In this document: piece by piece, positions 16,624 through 24,735 of the stretch
Position numbering within the stretch: the stretch's first letter is position 1
How the letters are laid out: each line of letters begins with the position of its first letter
Made by a program: the position numbers and the translations under genes
From: NC2004 sp050874905
GTDB taxonomy: Bacteria > Bacillota > Clostridia > Lachnospirales > Lachnospiraceae
DNA length: 64,000 nucleotides
Reading direction: 5' to 3'
Assembly (NCBI GenBank): GCA_050874905.1
Contig: JBNMLP010000012.1
Coordinates: 1 to 64,000, forward strand
The notes under the pieces: model-generated
What the model was told of the DNA's origin: nothing
Databases searched by the model: none
What the model saw: only the letters and a program-made list of their open reading frames with translations

Positions 16624-17337
16624 AGGAATATTCGTAAATTCTAAAATAGCATACGGTTCGTTGTCTTTATTTTCCAGACAAAGGATCGTGCGGTCTTTCA
16701 AGCAGGCCCGCTTCGTAGTGATAACATCACCGAGGCGTGCCTGTTTTTTATATTCCACACGCATCTGTGTATAGGTAAGATCCTCTGGCAGATGGTCATA
16801 AGCGATCGTGACATACTGGGCATTGTTCATATGGCCGAACAGATCCAGATGAGAACGGGTGACCGTGAGGGAAGACAGGGTTTCGTAATCATTTTCGGAT
16901 AGTTCTTTTATTGCGATCTTTCGCGGAGCGTACTCCATAGGATACGCATCCTCCAGCTGATAGGCTTCGTACTGATCGTCGGTGATGCGGCACGGACGCT
17001 GCTTTTGCAGATCAAAATACGTCCAGATGGAATTGGCATTGATCAATACCTTGCCATTTGCGTCAAAGATCAAAAAATTACGATGGCCTTCGATTCCTTT
17101 GAACTGATAAGGTTTGGTGCCGATCGTGATCGCTTCATTTCGTTTCGGAAAATGCTGAAACTGCACCTGCCATGCATTTAAGATCCAGGCGTGGGTACCG
17201 AGTGTGCCAACTCCTGTTCCTAAGGAGTGGGACTGAAATTCGGAACAATCCTGAAAATAATTGATCACGGCAGGTAAGGATAACTGTCCGTTCGGGTCTG
17301 TTTCACTAAAGCGCACCCGGCTGTCAAAAGAATACAT
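16618..17337 (-). CDS. Acyl-ACP thioesterase
   Basis: This enzyme releases free fatty acids from acyl carrier protein. The 239-residue protein has the double hot-dog layout of the bacterial FatA/FatB-like family (PF01643). The first hot-dog starts RVRFSETDPNGQLSLPAVINYFQDCSEFQS. The second contains RSHLDLFGHMNNAQYVTIA, with the conserved N-x-H-type active-site region at HMNN. It is the last gene of a minus-strand run with murG (13 bases upstream) and a TSCPD protein. Free fatty acid release could recycle acyl chains or feed phosphatidic acid synthesis; the link to murG may be only positional. Confidence 0.88.
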   Translation of the reverse strand: MYSFDSRVRFSETDPNGQLSLPAVINYFQDCSEFQSHSLGTGVGTLGTHAWILNAWQVQFQHFPKRNEAITIGTKPYQFKGIEGHRNFLIFDANGKVLINANSIWTYFDLQKQRPCRITDDQYEAYQLEDAYPMEYAPRKIAIKELSENDYETLSSLTVTRSHLDLFGHMNNAQYVTIAYDHLPEDLTYTQMRVEYKKQARLGDVITTKRACLKDRTILCLENKDNEPYAILEFTNIPL

Positions 17338-17350
17338 AGTGTCCTCCTTG

Positions 17351-18415
17351 TTATTTGCTTGTGTTTAAGATCAACTCCATAATAGTGTCTACCGGATTGG
17401 ATAACTTACTTTCACTCATGGCGGCAATATAATCCTCCCGGTGGTTGTATACATCGTGGATCGCATCTAAAAGTGTTTCATTTGTTACCTCTTCTTCTGC
17501 AATGACTTTGCTGTAGCCGCTCTTTTCAAAGGAGGCTGCATTTAAGATCTGGTCTCCACGGCTTGCCTTTGCAGAAAGCGGGATTAAAATGTTAGGTTTC
17601 TTTAAGGCTAATAATTCGCAGATTGCATTCGCTCCGGCACGGGATACGACAAGATCTGCCAGTGCTAAGTAGCTTGCCAGCTCTTTTTTTACGTATTCAA
17701 ACTGACGGTATCCCGGTTTGTCCTGTAAGGCAGGATCTAAGTGCCCCTTGCCACAGCAGTGGATGATCTGGAAATTTTCAAGGAGCTGGTCTAAATTGTT
17801 CCGGATCGCATTGTTGATCGCTACAGAGCCTAAGCTGCCTCCGATGATCATAAGTGTCGGCTTGCTTTCAGAGAAACCGAGCATTTTGCAGGCATCACTC
17901 TTGCTTCCTTCAAATAATTCCTTGCGGATCGGAGAACCGGTGAGAACTGCCTTGCCACTTGGCAGATGTTCTAAGGTTTCCGGGAAGTTACAGCACACTT
18001 TGGTTGCACTTGGGATGGCAATTTTATTTGCCAGTCCCGGTGTCATATCACTCTCATGAATGATACATGGGATGTGGCGGTGTTTTGCTGCCAGTACAAC
18101 AGGAACAGAAACAAAGCCGCCTTTGGAAAATACAATATCCGGCTTCAATGCTTTTAAGAGTGTATTGGCCTCTGAAAAACCTTTGATCACGCGGAAAGGA
18201 TCAGAGAAATTTTTGACATCAAAATAACGTCTTAATTTACCGGAAGAGATACCATGGTAAGGAATCTTGATGTCTTCGATCAGACGTTTTTCGATGCCGT
18301 CATAAGAGCCAATATAATGAATATCATAACCTGCCTTCTTTAGCTCTGGAATGAGAGCCATGTTCGGGGTAACGTGTCCGGCAGTACCTCCGCCGGTTAA
18401 TACAATCCGTTTCAT
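17351..18415 (-). CDS. murG: MurG, lipid II-forming GlcNAc transferase
   Basis: MurG transfers GlcNAc from UDP-GlcNAc to lipid I at the inner face of the membrane, making lipid II for peptidoglycan. The 354 residues match the family length. The N-terminal glycine loop TGGGTAGHVTPN (residues 7-18), FSKGGFVSVP and HESDMTPGLANK are acceptor and membrane contacts. The C-terminal GT-B half has IIGGSLGS and the UDP-GlcNAc site around VSRAGANAICELLAL. The gene is outside the division/cell-wall cluster, as seen in many Clostridia. It lies 10 bases after the TSCPD gene and 13 bases before the thioesterase gene, so the three are probably cotranscribed. Confidence 0.95.
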   Translation of the reverse strand: MKRIVLTGGGTAGHVTPNMALIPELKKAGYDIHYIGSYDGIEKRLIEDIKIPYHGISSGKLRRYFDVKNFSDPFRVIKGFSEANTLLKALKPDIVFSKGGFVSVPVVLAAKHRHIPCIIHESDMTPGLANKIAIPSATKVCCNFPETLEHLPSGKAVLTGSPIRKELFEGSKSDACKMLGFSESKPTLMIIGGSLGSVAINNAIRNNLDQLLENFQIIHCCGKGHLDPALQDKPGYRQFEYVKKELASYLALADLVVSRAGANAICELLALKKPNILIPLSAKASRGDQILNAASFEKSGYSKVIAEEEVTNETLLDAIHDVYNHREDYIAAMSESKLSNPVDTIMELILNTSK

Positions 18416-18425
18416 GAATGACCTC

Positions 18426-18662
18426 CTATTTTGCTGCTTTTAATGCCTGGGCGAGCTGGTCCGGACAGGATGTTCCTTTGAATCCGCATTGGATACCATC
18501 CAAACGGGCAATGGCATCATCTACATCCATGCCTTCGATCAGACGGGCAACGCCTTGTGTGTTGCCTGCGCAGCCACCTAAAAATTGAACGTTAGTTACT
18601 TTGTGATCTTTAATATCAAATGTGATCTTGCGTGAACACACGCCTTTTGGTGCATATTCCAT
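18426..18662 (-). CDS. TSCPD-domain protein (TIGR03905 family)
   Basis: A 78-residue protein starting at ATG 18662, 7 bases after AAGGAGGAG. It carries the TSCPD domain: KGVCSRKITFDI, then VTNVQFLGGCAGNTQGVARLIEGM, ending in GTSCPDQLAQAL. The same domain occurs at the C-terminus of vitamin B12-dependent ribonucleotide reductases; as a free protein its role is unknown, and the three cysteines (10, 31, 66 by position in this short form, approximately) may bind metal. A longer open frame reaching 18848 runs through hairpin element B and has no ribosome site; it is not the gene. It leads the murG-thioesterase operon. Confidence 0.85.
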   Translation of the reverse strand: MEYAPKGVCSRKITFDIKDHKVTNVQFLGGCAGNTQGVARLIEGMDVDDAIARLDGIQCGFKGTSCPDQLAQALKAAK

Positions 18663-18710
18663 TTGTAAACTCCTCCTTTGTTTGTGTGGGTGTTGTGAAA
18701 TTGCAGGGTC

Positions 18711-18851
18711 GTTGCGGAAAGAGGATGATACCATCGCAGGCACGCTTTCGCTACTCATCGCTCGCAACGGTACATAGGATGCCATAATACGGCATCCAAG
18801 TACCGGCGGCTCTGAAGTACCTGCTTGTGGTATCATTCCTCTTTCCACAAC
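18711..18851 (+). repeat. Large palindromic element B (family of three)
   Basis: A 141-base hairpin between divergent genes. The outer arms (18711-18743 and 18817-18851) pair over roughly 25 positions, GTTGyGGAAAGAGG then TGATACCA, closing with GCAGG/CCTGC. Inside is CGGTAC/GTACCG, which replaces CGGTGC/GCACCG of elements A and C by a compensatory change. The terminal stem is GGATGCC/GGCATCC at 18777-18797. The shared core CAGGCACGCTTTCGCT is at 18737-18752. Its place upstream of a minus-strand operon and upstream of mtnN rules out a simple terminator role; it would lie in the 5' leader of the TSCPD-murG transcript if the promoter at 18876-18904 is used. Confidence 0.85.
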
Positions 18852-18875
18852 TTACGCCATAATTCAAACAACTTA

Positions 18876-18904
18876 TAAATAAACCCCTGTTATAGATTTC
18901 ACAA
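18876..18904 (-). promoter_or_regulatory. Candidate promoter of TSCPD-murG operon
   Basis: On the minus strand: TTGTGA, 17 bases, TATTTA. Transcription from here would read through the whole of hairpin element B before the ribosome site at about 18670-18680. The -10 is only moderate. The remaining sequence to 19072 shows no other clear signal. Confidence 0.35.
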
Positions 18905-19072
18905 CGTTATATGCTGTTAGGGTTACATGATTGTATAAATGTTTGCAGTGTGATACACTGATTCCGTGTGAGTATAGGGCTTCTGATTGCTGCTCTATAC
19001 ATAATGACATGTAACTGTAATAACGATTATACCACATGAAGTAAGATGTGCAAGGCAAAGGAGATTGGTTTT

Positions 19073-19786
19073 ATGAAAACGATTGGTTTGATTGGTGCGA
19101 TGGAGGAAGAGGTTGCTGCGTTAAAGGATCTGATGACGGATAAGGTGGAGCGTCAGGTGGCTGGCATGGCTTTTACAAAGGGAATGCTTTGGGGCGTGGA
19201 ATCTGTGGTCTGTGTGAGTGGTATTGGCAAGGTGAATATGGCAGTTTGTGCACAGATCCTGATCGATCTGTTTGGGGTAAATGTGCTGATCAATACCGGG
19301 GTTGCGGGCAGTCTGGATGCATCGATCGATATTGGGGATATTGTGCTTTCGAGCGAGGCACAGCAGCATGATATGGATGTTTCGGCACTGGGCGATCCGG
19401 TTGGTATTATTCCTCGTATGGAGACTTCTGTATTTCCTGCCGATCAGGAGCTGGTCGAGGCTGCAAAGCTGGCATGCGAGGAGGCAAATCCGGATATTTC
19501 CTGCATGGTTGGTAAGGTTGTCAGTGGGGATCAGTTTATTGCTTCTCCGGAGAAAAAAGAATATCTGGTAAAGGAATTTGGTGGCCGCTGTGCGGAAATG
19601 GAAGGGGCTGCGATGGCGCAGGTTGCTTATCTGAATCAGATTCCATATCTGGTGATCCGCGCTATTTCTGATAAGGCAGACAATTCCGGTTCCGAGGATT
19701 ATCCGGTTTTTGCCAAAAAGGCGATCAAACATAGCCTGCGGTTATTAGAGCAATTATATCGAAATGAGGCGAAACGCTGGGCATAG
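19073..19786 (+). CDS. mtnN: 5'-methylthioadenosine/S-adenosylhomocysteine nucleosidase
   Basis: MtnN hydrolyses methylthioadenosine and S-adenosylhomocysteine to adenine and the thio-sugar, clearing SAM by-products and feeding methionine salvage or autoinducer-2 precursor formation. ATG at 19073, after AAGGAG, gives 237 residues; the upstream start at 19046 would put the ribosome site inside the gene. Diagnostic pieces are GLIGAMEEEVAALKDLM (catalytic base region), SGIGKVNMAVCAQ, NTGVAGSLD, VSGDQF, CAEMEGAAMAQVAY (ribose-binding Glu) and RAISDKAD (catalytic Asp). Length is normal for the family. It appears to be monocistronic. Confidence 0.95.
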   Translation: MKTIGLIGAMEEEVAALKDLMTDKVERQVAGMAFTKGMLWGVESVVCVSGIGKVNMAVCAQILIDLFGVNVLINTGVAGSLDASIDIGDIVLSSEAQQHDMDVSALGDPVGIIPRMETSVFPADQELVEAAKLACEEANPDISCMVGKVVSGDQFIASPEKKEYLVKEFGGRCAEMEGAAMAQVAYLNQIPYLVIRAISDKADNSGSEDYPVFAKKAIKHSLRLLEQLYRNEAKRWA

Positions 19787-19832
19787 CCGGTCATCTCCCC
19801 GGTTTTTGTCGGATATTAGAGGACGAAACAGC

Positions 19833-19862
19833 TTGTCTTTGGTTCTTTTTTTTGCGTATCAT
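19833..19862 (+). promoter_or_regulatory. Candidate promoter for the membrane protein gene at 19903
   Basis: TTGTCT, 18 bases, TATCAT, about 40 bases ahead of the start codon. A short GC-rich CCGG/CCGG repeat followed by TTTTT at about 19789-19807 may end the mtnN transcript, but its stem is only four bases. Confidence 0.35.
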
Positions 19863-19902
19863 AGGGGTAGACCTGATAGGGCAGGAAAAGGAGGAGTATA
19901 AG

Positions 19903-20670
19903 ATGGCATTTGAATTGGAATTATGGATGAGCAGATGGCCGGTTGTTTATGTGATGGCAGCGATCACGCTGCTGGGGATTTTGACAAAGGAGATCAGCCG
20001 TCTGTCGCTAAAGTCGCTCAGCCGGGCAGTCGCGAAGCTGAACCGCAATCCGAAACGGGTACGCAATCATATGGTGAGCCAGAGTATTTCCTGGTATGAG
20101 CAGAGTGTGAAGGCGGGGAAAACGCCGCAGGTGGAAGAGCATTTGCGAAAACAGCTTGCATTTTCAAAGATCGGGTTTATCCCGGTGTACCGGCTGGAAA
20201 ATGGAAATCTGGTCGCGATGACAGCGACGGTGCTGCTTGGCATGGTCAGTGCTTTGCTCTCGTATGTGGATGGCTGTCGTATAAACGAGACGTTATTTTT
20301 GTTTACCGCCGGTTTTTTCTGTGCGGGACTTTGCCTTTTGTTTGAGGTGTTTTCGGGGACGGAATACTACCGGGGGTGCTTTCTGCTTGGCATGAAGGAT
20401 TATTTCAGCAGTCTGCCTGAAAAAGAAGAGGAGCCGGTACAAAAAGAGGCAGAAGCGAAGGAACGCGTGCGTCCTTCCCTCGATGGAGATATTGTGACAA
20501 GAAAAGAGCGGGAACAGCTTGGACTCGTAAAGCCGTTACATAAGGAGCAGCCGGCATTTTCTGCTGCAAAACAGGAGTTTAGTGCAGCGGCAAAAGAAGC
20601 GGTGCCGGAGCCGCCAAAGATAGACAAGGAGCTTTTAGAGGATTTGCTCAAAAGTATGCTGATGGAGTGA
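19903..20670 (+). CDS. Membrane protein of unknown function with charged C-terminal tail
   Basis: ATG at 19903 follows AGGAGG and gives 255 residues. One membrane span is near residues 12-32 (VVYVMAAITLLGILT), followed by a basic cytoplasmic loop (SLSRAVAKLNRNPKRVRNH). Two further spans lie at about 106-123 and 130-150, and the rest is a highly charged tail of about 90 residues rich in Glu, Lys and Ala, ending in a short amphipathic helix (IDKELLEDLLKSMLME). I do not recognise a family. It might be a scaffold or an assembly factor; no neighbour gives a strong clue. The downstream deacetylase gene starts 68 bases later. Confidence 0.6.
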   Translation: MAFELELWMSRWPVVYVMAAITLLGILTKEISRLSLKSLSRAVAKLNRNPKRVRNHMVSQSISWYEQSVKAGKTPQVEEHLRKQLAFSKIGFIPVYRLENGNLVAMTATVLLGMVSALLSYVDGCRINETLFLFTAGFFCAGLCLLFEVFSGTEYYRGCFLLGMKDYFSSLPEKEEEPVQKEAEAKERVRPSLDGDIVTRKEREQLGLVKPLHKEQPAFSAAKQEFSAAAKEAVPEPPKIDKELLEDLLKSMLME

Positions 20671-20738
20671 TCCATATATCTGGAATAATTAGTAAAATGG
20701 CTCATATCTTGTACTAAGAACAAGAGTGGGAGTACGGT

Positions 20739-21683
20739 ATGAAGCATCGGGAAATAAGAAATCGAACCAGAGAAAGGGCGGCAGCAGTGCTGCTTTGTTC
20801 TCTGGTTTTTTGTTTCGTTTGCGGCTGCCAGATGAAAAAAAATAACGAAGCAAAACAGGGGGCAACAGGGACGGCTGCGACAGAGCAGACGAAGCAGGAT
20901 ACTTCGGTGAAAAAGCAAAAGAGGAAAAAACAGAACCGGCTTTTGGTAGAATCGGATTATGAAGGCATTTCCAAGGCATATAACTCCTGGTGGTTTAAGC
21001 GTAATATGGATCATATGCCAAGCGGTGCACAGGAAGAGATCGACATTGCAAAGTATAATGCTTTTTATAAGGATGACAATGCCATGCAGAAATCTGAGCC
21101 GGATAAGGTGATCTATCTGACCTTTGACTGCGGTTATGAAAATGGTTATACGGAAGGGATGCTGGATGTGTTGAAAAAGCACAAGGCACCGGCGGCATTT
21201 TTTGTGACACAGACCTACATCCGGGACAATGTGGCGATCGCCAAGCGGATGAAGGAGGAGGGACATATTGTGGGAAATCACACGATCACACACCCCAATC
21301 TTTCGGAGGCTTCTCTGGATAAGATCATGGAGGAGATCCTGGGGTGTCAGGACTATATGAAGGAAGCGACAGGATATGAGATGGATCTGTTTTTCCGCCC
21401 ACCCAAAGGGGAATACAGTGAATATCTGTTAAAAGCCGCACAGGATCTAGGCTATGCTACGATCTTCTGGAGCATGGCTTACCTCGATTATGATGTAAAC
21501 CATCAGCCGAGTGTGGAGCATGTGATCGAGCATTTTCAAAAATATTATCATCCGGGTGCGATCCCGCTGATCCACAATGTGTCTTCCGCCAATGCCGGAG
21601 CACTCGATACGGTGCTTACCAATCTGGAACAGGAAGGGTATCGGTTCGGCTCTTTATATGAACTGCAGCAGCCGGAACAATAG
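20739..21683 (+). CDS. Polysaccharide deacetylase lipoprotein (PdaA-like)
   Basis: The 314-residue product has a lipoprotein-type N-terminus (FCFVCGC), a Lys/Thr-rich linker and an NodB-homology domain. NodB motifs are present in order: TFDCGYENGYT (catalytic Asp and metal Asp region, residues about 126-136), HTITHPNLS (metal-binding His pair), RPPKGEYS, and a final LIHNVS. The stretch before the domain (SWWFKRNMDHMPSGAQEEIDIAKYNAFYKDD) resembles PdaA, which deacetylates muramic acid during muramic-delta-lactam formation in spore cortex. The NodB region fits a peptidoglycan rather than a chitin substrate, but this is family-level inference. Confidence 0.85.
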   Translation: MKHREIRNRTRERAAAVLLCSLVFCFVCGCQMKKNNEAKQGATGTAATEQTKQDTSVKKQKRKKQNRLLVESDYEGISKAYNSWWFKRNMDHMPSGAQEEIDIAKYNAFYKDDNAMQKSEPDKVIYLTFDCGYENGYTEGMLDVLKKHKAPAAFFVTQTYIRDNVAIAKRMKEEGHIVGNHTITHPNLSEASLDKIMEEILGCQDYMKEATGYEMDLFFRPPKGEYSEYLLKAAQDLGYATIFWSMAYLDYDVNHQPSVEHVIEHFQKYYHPGAIPLIHNVSSANAGALDTVLTNLEQEGYRFGSLYELQQPEQ

Positions 21684-21706
21684 TGGCTTGTGCCTGTCTG
21701 CACCGG

Positions 21707-21735
21707 TTGCGCAAACAACGGGAACATGCTACACT
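21707..21735 (+). promoter_or_regulatory. Promoter for the hypothetical gene at 21773
   Basis: TTGCGC, 17 bases, TACACT, with TGC directly before the -10 (TGCTACACT), making an extended -10. It lies 38 bases before the ATG. Confidence 0.55.
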
Positions 21736-21772
21736 TGAAATGGTAATAACGTAAGAACAGGAAGGGATACGC

Positions 21773-22243
21773 ATGAGTTTTATAAGCAGACAGGAATTAC
21801 AGACATTTGATTTTTCACAAAGTGTAGTGCTCAGTATGAAGCAGAAGCCGGATACATTTCAGATCACGGTCAGCGACGTGATCATATCTGCTGACAACAG
21901 CCAGAATCAGGAGCTGCGCAGTATGGGAACGAATGAGATGAAGATAACATTGGAGCAGGTATCGGAGTTTTATTTCCTATTAGACGGTTATACACTTTAC
22001 AATATGGATGATACGATTGCAGAAAAAACGGAGGATACCGCACTTTCTAAGGAAGCGTACGAACCGTTATTTTCCTCTTTAAAGGAAGCTCCGATCGAAC
22101 AGATTGAAAAACGGGATGGTTTCTATTTCATTTATCTGGATACGGAGGAACAGAAAGTAAGCTATACGATCAAGGTCAAAGCAGAGCAGGATCGGACAGA
22201 ATGGGAGCGATTTCGTAACCTTCCGAGCGAGTACCGCCGGTAA
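21773..22243 (+). CDS. Hypothetical cytosolic protein, 156 residues
   Basis: No family is recognised. The protein is acidic, has no signal peptide or membrane span and alternates strand-like and short helical segments (FQITVSDVIIS, MKITLEQVSEFYFLLDGYTLYNM, GFYFIYLDTEEQKVSYTIKVK), which suggests a compact beta-rich fold. ATG follows GGAAGGG, and a good extended -10 promoter is upstream, so it is very likely a real gene. It stands alone between a deacetylase and a BlaI-type regulator. Confidence 0.6.
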   Translation: MSFISRQELQTFDFSQSVVLSMKQKPDTFQITVSDVIISADNSQNQELRSMGTNEMKITLEQVSEFYFLLDGYTLYNMDDTIAEKTEDTALSKEAYEPLFSSLKEAPIEQIEKRDGFYFIYLDTEEQKVSYTIKVKAEQDRTEWERFRNLPSEYRR

Positions 22244-22294
22244 GTATCGTGAAAATTGCATAAAAAACACGATAAAAATATGGAAGAGAAAATC

Positions 22295-22323
22295 TTGACG
22301 GCGCAACATTTGGGTGATAGGAT
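22295..22323 (+). promoter_or_regulatory. Promoter of blaI-blaR1-like operon
   Basis: TTGACG, 17 bases, TAGGAT, with TGA directly before the -10 (extended). It is followed by a leader of about 95 bases with two hairpins. Confidence 0.6.
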
Positions 22324-22327
22324 AAGG

Positions 22328-22422
22328 TATCCAGGCGTATCATTTATATGCCGGATAGGAGCAAAGCATGATATCAGCGCTATTGGGGCGTGCAGATATC
22401 AAGTGAGAAAGGAGATAGTAAC
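22328..22422 (+). promoter_or_regulatory. Structured leader of the BlaI-like operon
   Basis: Two inverted repeats occupy the leader. TATCC-A-GGC at 22328-22336 pairs with GCC-GGATA ending at 22356, and GATATC near 22370 recurs at the other side of an AGCGC/GCGTGC stem near 22400. The second one may be an operator or an RNA fold. No classic BlaI box (TACA-n-TGTA) is evident. Confidence 0.35.
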
Positions 22423-22803
22423 ATGGCAAGAAGGTCAGAATTATCAGAGTGTGAATTAGCAACAATGAAATGTATTTGGGATGCAGAGGAGAACGCTACA
22501 TGCAGCGAGATCCGTGACCGTCTGGAATCACAGTACGGAATGGTATATAAAGACACCACTGTTTACACCTTCCTTAAGAATCTTCAGAAAAAGGGATTTG
22601 TAGACTGCAAGCAGCGTGGCGTAAAATTTTATTTTGCAACACGTGATGAAGAATCATTTCGTGCAGCACAGTTAAAGCATATGGAGTCTTTCTGGTTTGA
22701 GGGAAATACCAGCAAGCTGATCACTGCATTATTCAAGAACAAAAAAATGACAAAAGAAGAAAAAGAGGAGGTCAAAAAGGCCATTGATAAACTGGGTTTG
22801 TAA
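22423..22803 (+). CDS. BlaI/MecI-family transcriptional repressor
   Basis: A 126-residue winged-helix regulator starting at ATG 22423 after AAAGGAG. The family pattern is clear: ELSECELATMKCIWDAEENATCSEIRDRL, then the recognition helix region DTTVYTFLKNLQKKGFV and the wing KQRGVKFYFATRDEESF. A C-terminal helix (KKMTKEEKEEVKKAIDKL) serves for dimerisation. BlaI proteins are cleaved when a BlaR1-type membrane protease is activated. Here the next gene, overlapping by 20 bases, is such a protease, so the two should form a sensor-repressor pair. No beta-lactamase gene is adjacent, so the target is unknown. Confidence 0.9.
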   Translation: MARRSELSECELATMKCIWDAEENATCSEIRDRLESQYGMVYKDTTVYTFLKNLQKKGFVDCKQRGVKFYFATRDEESFRAAQLKHMESFWFEGNTSKLITALFKNKKMTKEEKEEVKKAIDKLGL

Positions 22804-24175
22804 TATTACGATCCTGATTTTGTTAACGACCGTGACTGGAAGTGTTTTAACGCTTACATGGCTGTTTATCAAGCATTTTCTAAAAAAAATTGTGAGCATC
22901 CGGTTTATGCATGATGCGATCTGCCTGGTACTGGTGGGGTATTATGTTCCGGTTGCATTTTTCCTGATGTCATTTCAGGGATTTTCCGTCAATAACATGG
23001 TAGGTGTACATACACCTGTTCTGGATGGCATTATGGTTCTTTTGTTCCTTGTATGGCTTTGTGGCATATTGATACAGGGATATTTGCTGCTGATGGAGTT
23101 TCGCCGGATACAGCGGGTCAAAAAAACGAGTTATCCGATGCCGCTGCCACAAAAAGAAAAATTGCTTGCTTCCATTCAGGAAAAGCTTCCTTTGAAACGT
23201 CATATCACGGTGAAACAGGGGTATGGCGTAAACAGCCCTTTTGTAAGTGGTGTGTTTTTTATTAAGATCTATTATCCGGAGGTGCCGTTGAATGACAAGG
23301 AGATGTCCAATGCCATGCTTCATGAGCTGGTGCATGTGGTACATCTTGATACGGTATGGAAACCACTGGGGATACTGCTTGGATGCATTTACTGGTTTAA
23401 TCCGCTGATGCGGATCGTATATGACGATCTTGACCGGTGGAGTGAGGCGTATTGTGACAATACCTGTGCAAAGCTGCTTGGAAGTGCAAAAGAGTATTAT
23501 GAGATGATCTTTTCTTTCAGTGAACGGGTGGAACTGGGGAAGCGCTGTTATCTGCCAACCTGGGTTTCCGGGAAATCTGAGCTGGTGTGGCGCATTGACT
23601 GCATCCGGCAATATGGACGAAAGAAGATGCACCAGGTTGCAGCGATGGGACTGGTTGTTCTTCTTGTGGCAATGAGTGGATGTACGACCTATGCGGCAAC
23701 AAAAGAAGCCGGAAGAATTTATAACACGATCTGGTATAGCACGATGCAAGGGGAACGTCTGGAACTGCCCCCGCCTTTGAAGGTTAAGGAACATGTGGTT
23801 GATGAAAAGGTCATTACCGAAACATATACTCCTGTTACAGCGGGAGCTATAGAGCATATGTTGCCTGCCTGCGATTTTGCATCACTGGACGTTGTTGTGA
23901 TGGAGAAAGACACTTATTATATCGGCAATGCATTTTATCGGGAAAAAGGGCAGCAGATACATGTTGCCTGTACGAGTGATCCAGATGAAGAAAAGCTGAT
24001 GGTAGGTTTTTTGGATCCTGATCATACCATTACTTATATTACAGGAAAAGCAATACAAGATCATGCGTTCCAGATCAAAAAAGATGGGATGTATCGTATA
24101 TTTCTTGCAAATAAAAGTGGGAAGAAGCAGGAGACGAGCGTATTATTTACGCATCGTTCAGAAGACGAGAATTAA
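22784..24175 (+). CDS. BlaR1/MecR1-like M56 membrane metalloprotease
   Basis: The 463-residue product has four membrane spans in its first 300 residues and the zinc protease motif HELVH at 180-184 (AMLHELVHVVHLD), with the downstream Glu in SEAYCDNTCAKLL. This is an M56 peptidase of the BlaR1/MecR1 group. After the fourth span (about 285-300, ending VLLVAMSGCTTYA) there is an extracellular domain of about 160 residues with no penicillin-binding SxxK motif, so it does not look like a beta-lactam sensor. The start is uncertain: TTG at 22784 inside blaI, 12 bases after AGGAGG, is the only reasonable choice. It probably cleaves the BlaI-like repressor on receiving an envelope signal. Confidence 0.85.
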   Translation: MINWVCNITILILLTTVTGSVLTLTWLFIKHFLKKIVSIRFMHDAICLVLVGYYVPVAFFLMSFQGFSVNNMVGVHTPVLDGIMVLLFLVWLCGILIQGYLLLMEFRRIQRVKKTSYPMPLPQKEKLLASIQEKLPLKRHITVKQGYGVNSPFVSGVFFIKIYYPEVPLNDKEMSNAMLHELVHVVHLDTVWKPLGILLGCIYWFNPLMRIVYDDLDRWSEAYCDNTCAKLLGSAKEYYEMIFSFSERVELGKRCYLPTWVSGKSELVWRIDCIRQYGRKKMHQVAAMGLVVLLVAMSGCTTYAATKEAGRIYNTIWYSTMQGERLELPPPLKVKEHVVDEKVITETYTPVTAGAIEHMLPACDFASLDVVVMEKDTYYIGNAFYREKGQQIHVACTSDPDEEKLMVGFLDPDHTITYITGKAIQDHAFQIKKDGMYRIFLANKSGKKQETSVLFTHRSEDEN

Positions 24176-24182
24176 TCATACA

Positions 24183-24215
24183 AAAGAGAAATCTTCAGGA
24201 TTTCTCTTTTTTTTA
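24183..24215 (+). terminator. Rho-independent terminator after the M56 gene
   Basis: AAAGAGAAATC at 24183-24193 pairs with GATTTCTCTTT at 24199-24209 around the loop TTCAG and continues into a run of T. Confidence 0.9.
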
Positions 24216-24244
24216 AAGAAATTATTAAATAAAAACAAGTCTGG

Positions 24245-24273
24245 TTGACATATTTATGAATCGGTGTTAATAT
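24245..24273 (+). promoter_or_regulatory. Strong promoter of second BlaI-like gene
   Basis: TTGACA, 17 bases, TAATAT: a near-consensus promoter. TTTACATAGAGGGTACAAT downstream (about 24290-24308) contains two TACA half-sites that could serve a BlaI-type repressor, but they are direct, not inverted. Confidence 0.7.
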
Positions 24274-24326
24274 TGACTAAATAATTTTATTTACATAGAG
24301 GGTACAATAATGATGGGGGTATGCTT

Positions 24327-24725
24327 ATGAAAAAAAGAAAAACTTTAAAATCAGACGAATTAGTGACAATGAAAGTGATCTGGGATGCGCAAGGCGGTAT
24401 TACGAAAGAAGAGATCGTCAGGCAGCTTCGGGAACTTTATGATGTGGTGTTTAAAGAGGGAAAACTGGAACGGTATCTGCAAAGTTTAGAAGAGATGGGG
24501 CTTGCTGCCCATGATGAGGGTGCAGAAGTGACTTATCATGAACTGGTATCGCAGGAGGATTACTGTGCAGAACAGATGCGGGAATATGACCGGTTGTTTG
24601 GGAAGAAAAGCCTGTTAAATTTTCCATTTTACTGTTTTGAACATTTGCCATGGTATACCGAGCCGATTTCGGAGGAGCGTCTGGAGCGTATGAGACTGAC
24701 GATGGAGAAAATGAAAGATTCGTAA
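24327..24725 (+). CDS. Second BlaI/MecI-like winged-helix regulator, divergent
   Basis: The 132-residue protein starts at ATG 24327, 6 bases after GGGGGT. Residues 1-60 follow the BlaI helix-turn-helix (TLKSDELVTMKVIWDAQGGITKEEIVRQLRELY and KLERYLQSLEEMGLA), with the same position of the recognition helix, but the sequence is clearly diverged from the gene at 22423. The usual DTTVYT recognition start is EGKLERY here. The C-terminal half (LLNFPFYCFEHLPWYTEPISEERLERM) is not BlaI-like and contains an aromatic patch. No protease is linked to it. It has its own promoter and terminator, so it is an independent unit; what it regulates is unknown. Confidence 0.7.
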   Translation: MKKRKTLKSDELVTMKVIWDAQGGITKEEIVRQLRELYDVVFKEGKLERYLQSLEEMGLAAHDEGAEVTYHELVSQEDYCAEQMREYDRLFGKKSLLNFPFYCFEHLPWYTEPISEERLERMRLTMEKMKDS

Positions 24726-24735
24726 ACAGAAGAAG

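Noticed and set aside
18663..18848. N-terminal extension of the TSCPD protein
   Set aside because: The frame runs through hairpin B, has no ribosome site, and a perfect AAGGAGGAG sits before ATG at 18662.
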